DNA of 64,000 nt, taken from assembly GCA_948144175.1 (NCBI GenBank), contig CANXME010001461.1, forward strand, positions 248,001 through 312,000, given 5' to 3'. Source of the stretch: Closterium sp. NIES-65 (taxonomy: Eukaryota > Streptophyta > Zygnematophyceae > Desmidiales > Closteriaceae). The translations under genes and the position numbers were made by a program. How positions within the stretch are numbered: position 1 is the first letter of the stretch; every line of letters begins with the position of its first letter. This document shows, piece after piece, positions 33,376 to 41,506 of the stretch. The notes below the pieces were generated by a model. It saw only the letters and a program-made list of their open reading frames with translations. It was not told where the DNA came from and made no database searches.

Positions 33376-36300
33376 GCAGCAGCAGCAGCGCTCTCGCACC
33401 GTCCCCGGCCCTCAGCAGCTCCGTGAGTGGTACTTGCAGCGTCAGCGCGGTGGTGCTCTTGGTCCCTGCCCCTACGTTCTTCGCACCGGTGACCGTGCGG
33501 GGGAGAGGTGTGGAGGCGCCCACACAGCCCGTCGCTGCTTTGGCCGCCTGACCGACGCCTGGCGTCAGCAGTTTCCGGAGGCCGCTGAGATCCCCCGCTG
33601 GGGAGAGCTGTCTAGGGCTGGGGTAGCTATTTATGATCTTGACTTTGATGCTATTCTCTCTGCTATGTATGCTGTGACTGGTAGTGATGAGGATGACTGT
33701 TACCGGTGTTTCCCGCCCGACCCGGGCATTGGTACTGCCGCGTCAGGTACTAGTGAGGCTGCTGCTCTAGGTGCCAGTGCGTCTGTGCTCTCAGGTGCTG
33801 GTGAGTCTGCCCTCTCAGGTACTGTGTCGGCTTCGGCCTCTCACACCTTCACCCTTGACTCTGGAGCGTCTCGCTCCTTCTTTAGGGACCGCACCACTCT
33901 CACGCCGCTGAGTCGGCCGGTTGCAGTGTCCCTGGCTGACCCCTCTGGGGGGCCGGTCCTGGCTCGCTTCTCCACTGTCCTCCCGTGTCCGGCGGCCCCC
34001 TCTGGCACCCTGACTGGTCTCTACCTCCCCTCGTTCTCGACGAACTTGGTGAGTGGTGCTGACCTCCAGGATGCGGGTGTCCACCAGTTCACCCCTGCTC
34101 GTCAGCGTGTGACCCACTGCACGGAGGAGGATACAGGTCGCCACCTGGCTACGTTTACACGTCGGCCAGGGTCGAGCCTGTACACACTGACCACTGCTTC
34201 TCCTCCAGGTGCTGAGTCTGGTAGGGTCCCTTCGTCTGGTCAGGTGTTTGCTGCAGCGTCCAGGTCTGGTCCTGAGTCTGCCCCCTGCTCGTGTCGTCGT
34301 CTGTCTCACGAGACCCTCCTCTGGCACCACCGCCTTGGCCACCCCTCCCTGCTTCGGCTCAGAGGCATGGCCTCGCGAGTCCTTGTGTCTGGTCTTCCCC
34401 GGTCTCTCCCTCCCCTTCCTCCGGGCCCTGGCCCCACCTGTGTCCCCTGTGTCGAGGGGCGCCAGCGTGCTGCCCCTCACTCCTCCCAGTTTCCTCCCAC
34501 AGAGGCCCCGTTGCAGACGCTTCACATGGACGTGTGGGGCCCAGCCCGCGTCCGTGGACAGGGTCAGGAGCGCTACTTCCTGCTGGTGGTTGACGACTAC
34601 TCGCGTTACACCACAGTCTTCCCCTTGCGCAGCAAGGGTGAGGTCACTGAGGTGCTGATCGACTGGATCCGCGCAGCTCGTCTCCAGCTTCGGAGGAGCT
34701 TTGGCTCTGACTTCCCTGTTTTGCGTCTGCACTCGGACAGAGGTGGAGAGTTCTCCTCCGGCCTCCTGAGTGCCTACTGTCGTGTGCGAGGCATCCGTCA
34801 GACCTTCACGCTTCCGGACTCACCGCAGCAAAATGGGATTGCTGAGCGCCGCATTGGCATGGTCATGGACGTCGCTCGTACGTCCATGATGCATGCGGCT
34901 GCTCCCCATTTTCTGTGGCCGTTTGCGGTCAGGTACGCTGCGCACCAGATCAACCTCCACCCCAGGGTCTCTCGACCGGAGACCTCCCCAGCCCTGCTGT
35001 GGACGGGGAAGGTTGGCGATGCGTCGGCGTTCCGGGTCTGGGGATCTCGGGCGTTTGTTCGCGACCTGTCTGCGGACAAGCTGTCCCCTCGTGCTTCTCC
35101 CTGCGTCTTCCTGGGGTTCCCCCCCGACGCCCCTGGGTGGCAGTTTCACCACCCCACCTCTCGACGTGTTCTGTCCTCCCAGGACGTCACGTTCGACGAG
35201 TCGGTGCCCTACTACCGCCTCTTCCCCTACCGCACTCCGTCCCTCCCCCCACCCCCGCTCTTCTTGGTACCAGGTCCCCCCCCGGTAGTCCCCCTCCCCC
35301 CTCAGGGTCCTGCCCCTTCAGGTGTGTCCCAGGTAGACGCGGTCGAGCCTGTCGAGGTCACTGGTGACTCTGGTGCTGCTGCGGGAGCTGAGCCTGGGGG
35401 TGCGGAGTCTGGGGGTGCTGAGCCTGGGGGTGCTGAGCCTGGGGGTGCTGTGCCTGGGGGTGCTGAGCGTGGAGGTGCCGAGTCTAGGGGTGCTGAGCCT
35501 GGGGGTGCTGAGCCTGGGGGTGCTGAGCCTGGGGGTGCCGTGCCTGGGGGTGCTGTGTCTAGGGGTGCTGAGCCTGGAGGTGCTGTGCCTGGGGGTGCTT
35601 CGTCTCGCCGGGAGCCACTCTCCCCACAGGAGCTGCGTGAGTGGTTTGCCGGGCGTTGGAGGCGTGCTGCTGGTGCTGGTGGTTCTTCGGCTGCAGAGGG
35701 TACTGCTGCTGCGCGCCCCGCCGGCGCTCGTACTGTGGGTGCTGGAGCTGCTGAGTCTGAGAGTTCTCCTGGAGCTGGTCCTGCTGAGGGTGTTGGCGCT
35801 GAGCCTGCCGTTGGCGGCCCGACTGACAGTGCTCCTGGTGCTGCGGCTGGAGGTTCTGGAGCTTCTGGTGGTGCTGCTGGAGGTGCTGCTGGAGTGGGTG
35901 CTCCTGCCGGGGCTGCTGGTGCTGTTCCTGCTGTTTCTAGCGTCGCCGCGCGGCCCCGACCGTACTTCGTTCCGCTCCTGCAGCAGGTTCTTGGTCTTAC
36001 ACCTCCTCCTCCTCCCTTAGAGGGTCCGCAGCCTGTCCGGTCACAGCCACAGCTACAGCCTGCCTCCCCTTTGCCTGCTCCTTCTCCCTACGCTGGTCCG
36101 ACTGGAGGTCTTACTGAGCGTCGTGAGCCTGCGTCTCGTCCTGTGTCGCCTGTTCGTACTGAGCGCGCTAGTGGTCGCGGGTCGCGTCAGCGTCCTCCTC
36201 CTGTCCCTGGCACGCACCGGATGTCACTGCGTCCGTCCACTGCTCCTCTGCGTGCCCCTTTGCCTTCTCCTCCTGCTTCCTCTCTTCCTGCTCTTGCCGA

Positions 36301-38206
36301 CCCGGAGTCGGACGCTCTTCGTGCTGCCAGTCCTACTGTCACGCGTCTCCTGGCTACTGCTGTCACTGACCCCTCCTTCGAGTCGTCTGCTGCGTCTGCC
36401 CTTGTCACTGAGCTTGTCGACTTTGCTGCGCGCTGTCGTCTAGACTACGCTGCTCGTCTTGTCACTGAGTCTGAGTCCGCCTGTCCTCCGTCCGTCGGGG
36501 GTGAGTGTGCCCTTGGCACGGACGTCCTTGAGGACAGGCAGGAGGAGTTCCAGTGTCTGGCCGCCGCTTCACCTCGTCTCGCGTCTGTACTGCTAGCCCC
36601 TGAGGGAGACCCGGATGCACCAGACATCCCGACTCCGCGCTCTTACGCGGAGGCGATAGAGGGTCCCTACTCCTCTCAGTGGCAGGCAGCTATGGATGCA
36701 GAGATGGCTTCCTGGAAGTCCACAGGCACCTATGTTGACGCTGTTCCCCCTCCTGGGGCAAACATCGTCAGTGGCATGTGGATTTTCAGGGTGAAGCGGC
36801 CGCCGGGTTCTCCGCCTGTCTTCAAGGCGCGTTACGTGGCTCGTGGCTTCAGTCAGCGGCAGGGGGTTGACTACTTTCAGACCTTCTCCCCCACCCCGAA
36901 GATGACCACTCTTCGGGTTCTGCTACACGTTGCTGCTCACCGTGACTACGAGCTGCACTCTCTCGACTTCAGCACAGCTTTCTTGCAGGGCAGCCTGCAC
37001 GAGGAGATCTGGCTGCGTCGCCCACCTGGCTTCACTGGGTCTTTCCCTCCTGGTACCCAGTGGAGTCTCCGGCGTCCAGTCTACGGTCTCCGCCAGGCGC
37101 CACGTGAGTGGCACGACACACTGAGGACTACGCTCGCGGCACTTGGGTTTGCTCCTTCCACTGCCGACCCGTCGCTGTTTCTGCGCACCGACACCTCTCT
37201 GCCGCCGTTCTACATCCTCGTGTACGTCGACGACTTGGTCTTTGCCACAGCTGACACTGCTGGACTCGCCTACGTGAAGTCCGAGCTGCAGAAGAGACAC
37301 ACGTGCACTGACCTGGGTGAACTGCGCAGCTACCTTGGCTTGCAGATCACCCGGGACAAAGCACGCCGCACCATTACCCTGACTCAGTCACACATGGTGC
37401 AGCAGGTCCTTCAGCGCTTCGGCTTCACGTACTCCTCGCCTCAGGCCACTCCTCTGCCTACTCGCCACTCGCTCTCAGCTCTGCCTTCGGATGAGTCCGT
37501 AGAGTCGAGTGGCCCGTTTGCAGAGCTTGTTGGCTGCCTCATGTACCTGATGACCTGCACACGACCTGACCTCGCATACCCTCTTAGCATTCTCGCACGC
37601 TTTGTTGCTCCTGGGAGACACCGACCAGAGCACATGGCTGCAGCGAAGAGGGTGTTGCGCTACTTGTGCAGTACGTCGGGCATGGGGCTAGTGCTTGGAG
37701 GGCGCAGTCCAGTGGTCCTCACTGGGCACGCAGACGCTTCTTGGGCTGACGACCAGGCTACGCAGCGGTCGTCACAGGGTTACACCTTCAGCCTTGGTTC
37801 CGGCTCTGTCTCGTGGCGGGCTACCCGCTCGTCTTCTGTTCTCGGCTCCAGTTGTGAGGCTGAGATCTACGCTGGGGCTATGGCTGCACAGGAGTTACGC
37901 TGGCTCACCTACCTGTTGACCGACCTTGGAGAGCAGCCTCGTTCTCCTCCAGTCCTGTACGTAGACAACAAGGCCATGCTGGCCTTGTGTCGAGAGCAGC
38001 GACTGGAGCACAGAACGAAGCACATTGCTCTTCGCTACTTTCTTGCTCGTGAGCTACAGCAGCGTGGACAGCTGCGACTTGCGTACGTGGCCTCTGAGGC
38101 CAACACTGCTGATGTCTTCACCAAGGCACTTGCGCCTTGTGATCATCAGCGTTGCTGCACGCAGCTGGGTCTTGTGCCTGTCTTGCCTCATTTGCTCTCC
38201 TCTTGA
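32264..38206 (+). CDS. Copia D Gag-Pol polyprotein
   Basis: One frame of about 1980 residues encodes the whole copia polyprotein. I start at ATG 32264 (MATPNVLTF), shared by other copies, although the frame is open seven codons upstream. In order there is Gag (about residues 1-240), a poly-Gly tract (about 265-350), a Gln run, the PQQLREWYLQR motif and an atypical Cys/His cluster. The protease DSGAS follows near residue 532, then the pre-integrase HHRLGH...CVPC block and the integrase DDE core with HSDRGGEF near 825. A GAEPGG pentapeptide linker, PQELREWF, RT with YVDD near 1654 and RNaseH ending ADVFTKALAP complete it. Single-frame Gag-Pol is typical of copia. An element gene, not a host gene. 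Confidence 0.95.
35388..35610 (+). repeat. GAEPGG-coding 15-bp tandem repeat in copia D
   Basis: About 14 units of 15 bp (GGTGCTGAGCCTGGG type) encode Gly-Ala-Glu-Pro-Gly with Ser, Val and Arg variants between integrase and RT. The same repeat occurs with other copy numbers in B, C, H, I, K and M. Confidence 0.92.
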
Positions 38207-38403
38207 CCTTGCTTGTACTTTCGCATATATATACTCTTGCTCTTGTATATCTCTATATATGATCTTGCATGTGAACTGGCCTTGTGGCCTTTGAACTTGT
38301 GCTCGGAATGCGTGGTGACTTTGTGATCCACCCTGAGCTTTGCTTTGCTTTGCTTGACCGGTCTTGTGACCCCTTGTTCTCCCCCACTTTGCCTATGGGG
38401 GTG
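38207..38403 (+). other. 3' untranslated region and terminal hairpin of copia D
   Basis: This stretch holds AT-rich TATATA tracts (38222..38262), a TTTGCTTTGCTTTGC run, and a hairpin CCCCCA...TGGGGG at 38381..38401 directly before the 3' LTR. The expected polypurine tract is reduced to GGGGGTG. Confidence 0.8.
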
Positions 38404-38524
38404 TGTCAGAACTTATAGCTTACTTGTTTCTCTAGGCTATAGTGGGGTATCCCATAGGGGGTACAACCCAATTAGGGTTTCCTATTTGTACTCACTTCGT
38501 TCACTTCTCATTCGTACTTTCTCA
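38404..38524 (+). repeat. 3' LTR of copia D
   Basis: 121 bp, two differences from 30937..31057, followed by TCATA. Confidence 0.97.
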
Positions 38525-38529
38525 TCATA

Positions 38530-39638
38530 TACTTGACTCAGCGCTTTCCAACTTCACCTTGGGGGTAGGAGGATTTTTCCGAGGCTTGTATAATTTCTCT
38601 TGAGCCTGGATGTCTCCTCTAAGCCTTGGCAGCTGTGTAGGCTTCACTTGTGGGTAACGGGGAGCCTTAACACTGTACTGCGGGGAGAGAATATTAACTC
38701 CACGGAACGCACGACCCTTTTCTACGCTCCGTAGTACTTTGCCCAACTTCTCAGGTACCTGAATAATTTCTAAAGGCTTTTTCTTGGCCTCTAAATCTCC
38801 CCTGAATTTTTCAAAGGCTTGAAAACCACGAGAAGCAATATTCTTAGTTAGAGTATCTTTATAGGATACTTTTAAGGAGTTCTTACTTTCGTGGGTGTTT
38901 GTCGGCTGCTGCTTGTCGGCTGCTGCTTCGCGTTTTGTCGGCTGCTTATTCGCGTCGTATTTGTCGATATCCATCGGTTCGGCGAACGTGGGGGGTGCCG
39001 ATCACTCCGTGCCGAATGTACGGTTCAGCGTGAAGCGTCGTGTTTCGGGTTGACCTCGAGTCAGCGCGTCGTATCGCTCGGAGATCGCCGCAATCACCTG
39101 CCGCCGAATCTCCATTTTTAACCCTTCGGTGTACGCCTGGATTTTTTCGCCTTCGGTTAGGTCGTTGATGCGAATGAACAGTAAATCCATATGCTGCGTG
39201 TACTGTGCTACACTACTGTATTGCTTGTGTCGATGTATCTGCTGCCGTGCCATGTAGGTCGTATTAATTGGTTCGAAACGCTCAATTAAATCTGCCCGAA
39301 ACTGCTGCCACGTTTTCTCCCCGCGGGCTACGTCGATGCAGTAAATCCATTCGAAAGCCGGTCCACGTAACTGTGTCGCTGCGAGCCGAATCCTTGCTGC
39401 GTCGTGTTGCGGGGTCGAACAGCCAATGGCCTCGAAGTAAATTTCGAGGGTGGCCACGAATCGCCGGACGTGGGATCCCTTCACGCTTGGATCGAACGCC
39501 TCCGGGAGCCTCGGTCGTGCTGCTTCGAGGTTCGGCGACGGTGGTGCCATTGGTCCGTGAAATGTCGGTGTTGCCACTGCTGCTGGAGTTGTCGGTGCTG
39601 CAGTCGCTGCGGTCTTGCGAAAAACACGGAACCGGTTT
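38530..39638 (-). pseudogene. Gypsy L Gag region, minus copy
   Basis: The minus strand encodes a Gag starting near 39577 (MATPTFHGPMAPPSPN...). It has ALEIYFEAIGCSTPQHDAAR-like sequence and LRGPAFEWIY, then a lysine-rich C-terminal region. It duplicates the Gag seen on the plus strand at 13828..14819. Part of the broken composite. Confidence 0.8.
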
Positions 39639-40000
39639 TGCGAGTACGACGGCTTATGCCAGCTATGCTTGCTTGCCTTTACTTTATTATGCTATTTCTA
39701 GCATAGGATAATTTTATGCATGCATGAGTTGCTTGATTTCCTAGGCTAGGTGCTTTCCTATATTATAGTTATAGCACCGAGCTAGGTTGCGTGCACCGTA
39801 TTCTGGCTTTTCGGTTGCCACCGAATTGCCTTCTACCGAATTCGGTAAGGATCTGTTCGGGACGCTACGCGGCCCGCGGAACCTTCGCGTAACACCTGGT
39901 TACGGGGCCTTGTGTCGAGCCTATATATAGCCTCGTGTTGTACCCAGGTGATTCATTCAATTCAAACTCTCTTTTCTGAGCTCGATCCTAGATCCTCACA
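39639..40000 (+). repeat. Gypsy LTR, plus orientation
   Basis: About 362 bp ending GATCCTCACA at 40000, reverse-oriented relative to 14820..15182. It abuts minus-strand gypsy leader on its left and K's 3' untranslated region on its right. Confidence 0.85.
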
Positions 40001-40205
40001 TATATATACCAGCATGCTTGCTCTTGGTAGGTAGAGATCACAGTGCTGTTGTTGTTGCATATATACCTCTGCATGTAAACTCGCCTTGTGGCCCTTTGCT
40101 TGTGCTCAGTGTGTGTGGTGACGCTGTGATCCACCCTGAGCTTGCTTTGCTTCTCTTGACTGGTCTTGTGACCCCTTGCTCTCCCCCACTTTGCCTATGG
40201 GGGTG
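40001..40205 (+). other. 3' untranslated region of copia K
   Basis: It matches D's 3' region in content: TATATA tract, CTTGTGCTCAG, GTGATCCACCCTGAGCTTGC, and the hairpin CCCCCA...TGGGGG at 40183..40203. It resumes K after gypsy L. Confidence 0.8.
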
Positions 40206-40337
40206 TGTCAAATTATATGCATGTCATATATGTGTAGGCTGTAGTGGGGTAGCCAATATGGGGTACAACCCCATTAGGATTCACATTTGTAACCAACTTT
40301 TTCATAGTTCATTCATTCCTGTCTCTAGATTCTAACA
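40206..40337 (+). repeat. 3' LTR of copia K
   Basis: 132 bp, TGTCAAATTATATGC...GATTCTAACA, close to the 5' LTR around T1. ACAAT follows at 40338. Confidence 0.88.
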
Positions 40338-40342
40338 ACAAT

Positions 40343-40378
40343 TGTCTAGTATGCAGTGGGGTACTCTATAGTGAGTAC
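40343..40378 (+). repeat. J LTR, second segment
   Basis: It continues the F-like LTR core (GCAGTGGGGTACTCTATAG) and ends at AGTAC (40374..40378), copia I's target site. The LTR continues at 52780. Confidence 0.8.
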
Positions 40379-40505
40379 TGTCAGACTTGTATGACTTAGC
40401 CTGTATAGGCTATAGTGGGGTTAGCACATATGGGGTACAACACATTTCTAGGTTTGTACTTGTACCCAACCTTTCCCTTAGTCAACCATTCCTCATTTCT
40501 TCACA
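40379..40505 (+). repeat. 5' LTR of copia I
   Basis: 127 bp, TGTCAGACTTG...TTCTTCACA, with the shared core GGCTATAGTGGGG. Confidence 0.93.
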
Positions 40506-40552
40506 TGGTATAGAGCAGGTTCCCTAGTGGGAACGCTTCCTAGGGCCCACCA
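40506..40552 (+). promoter_or_regulatory. Copia I PBS, hairpin and GGGCCCACC box
   Basis: The PBS TGGTATAGAGCAGG is followed by a perfect 6-bp stem GTTCCC/GGGAAC (40519..40524 with 40529..40534, 4-nt loop) and CCTAGGGCCCACC. Confidence 0.85.
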
Positions 40553-40599
40553 CTGAAAATCGAAAAAAAAAAAATCTGACTGGAGCGCGAGTCGCCCCT

Positions 40600-41090
40600 G
40601 CCCGAGACGCGCCCCGTGGGCCGCCCTCTCGTCGCGTCCCCTGCCCTTAGCGGCCCGTCGCACCCTCCTAGAGGCCCCTCTCACGGCCCCTCGCGCCACC
40701 CCTAGCGGTCCCGTCGCCGCCCTTCGCGGCCCGTCGCCGCCCCTCGCGGCCCCGTCGCCACCCCTAGCGGCCCCGTCGCCACCCTTCGCGGCCCCGTCGC
40801 CGCCCCTAGCGGCCCCGTCGCCGCCCCTCGCGGCTCCGTTTCCGCCCCTTGCGGCCCCGTCGCCGCCCGTTACGGCCCCATCGCCACCCTTCGCGGCCCC
40901 GTCGCCGCCCCTAGCGGCTCCGTCGCCGCCCCTCGCGGCCCCGTCACCGCCCGTTGCGGCCCCGTCGCCGCCCTTCGCGGCTCCGTCGCCGCCCTTCGCG
41001 GCCCCATCGCCGCCCGTTGCGGCCCCGTCCCCGCTCTTCTCGGCCCCTCGTGGCCCCTTTGCGGCCCCGTCGCCGCCCTACGCGGCCCCT
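40600..41090. repeat. GC minisatellite leader of copia I
   Basis: Tandem units of about 21 bp, GGCCCCGTCGCCGCCCTTCGC with CTAGC/GTTGC variants. A less regular GCCGCC-rich tract runs on to 41500. Confidence 0.9.
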
Positions 41091-41506
41091 CTCCGGTCCC
41101 AGCAGCAGCAGCGGCCACCTCTATCGTTGCAGCCACCGCCGCTGCCGACTGCAGCCGCCTCTGGTGCCGACCGCCGCCGCCGTTGCCGCCGCCGCTGCCG
41201 CTCCCGAAGCCGCAGCCGCCGCCGCCGCAGCCGAGATAGCAGCCGCCGCAGCAGCCACAGCCGAGGCCCCGGTCACAGCGGCCGTTGACTACAGCAGCAG
41301 CCGCCGCAACTGTCGAGCCGCAGCCGCCGCCACAGCCGCTGTCGCCGCCGCCGCCGCCACTGTTGCAGCCCTGTCCCTGCCGGCGCGCCTCGGCCCTGCC
41401 TCACCACCTGCGGGCCTCTACCTACCTGCCCTGGTAAGAGCACTCCTGAGCAACACCTCTACCACCGTCCTGCTCTTACTGCTAGCCTGCTGCTGCCACT
41501 ACTGCC

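Larger units (their letters stand above)
30932..38529 (+). mobile_element. Copia LTR retrotransposon D with TCATA target duplication, looks whole
   Basis: D spans 30937..38524 (7588 bp) and is flanked by TCATA at 30932..30936 and 38525..38529, within gypsy L. Its two LTRs are 121 bp and differ at two positions, so it is young. It has a PBS, a hairpin, a GC-rich leader of about 1.1 kb, one uninterrupted gag-pol frame, a short 3' untranslated region and a terminal hairpin. It looks whole. The 55 bp left of it (30882..30936) and the sequence to its right are minus-strand gypsy. Confidence 0.97.
13828..40000. mobile_element. Gypsy composite L with inverted parts, broken
   Basis: This Ty3/gypsy assembly sits inside K. 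From left to right it shows Gag on plus (13828..14819), an LTR in minus orientation (14820..15182), protease-RT-RNaseH-integrase-chromodomain pol on minus (15193..18420), Gag on minus (38530..39577), and an LTR in plus orientation (39639..40000). Gag therefore occurs twice in opposite senses and the LTRs face each other inverted. The two LTRs share a CCTTACCG variant not seen in gypsy E. It looks like two copies joined or a rearranged insertion. Broken, older than its guests C and D. Confidence 0.75.
7178..40337 (+). mobile_element. Copia LTR retrotransposon K, broken, heavily interrupted
   Basis: K is a plus-strand copia inserted in J's LTR. The 5' LTR starts at 7178 and ends at 7660 with TRIM T1 inside. 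The 3' LTR is 40206..40337 (132 bp). The two LTRs differ by about five positions outside T1. Parts visible are a PBS, a GC leader, a Gag C-terminal region, protease, integrase, RT and RNaseH (8752..13827), then after gypsy composite L a 3' untranslated region. It is broken with many breaks and is one of the older copia copies in the window. Confidence 0.85.
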
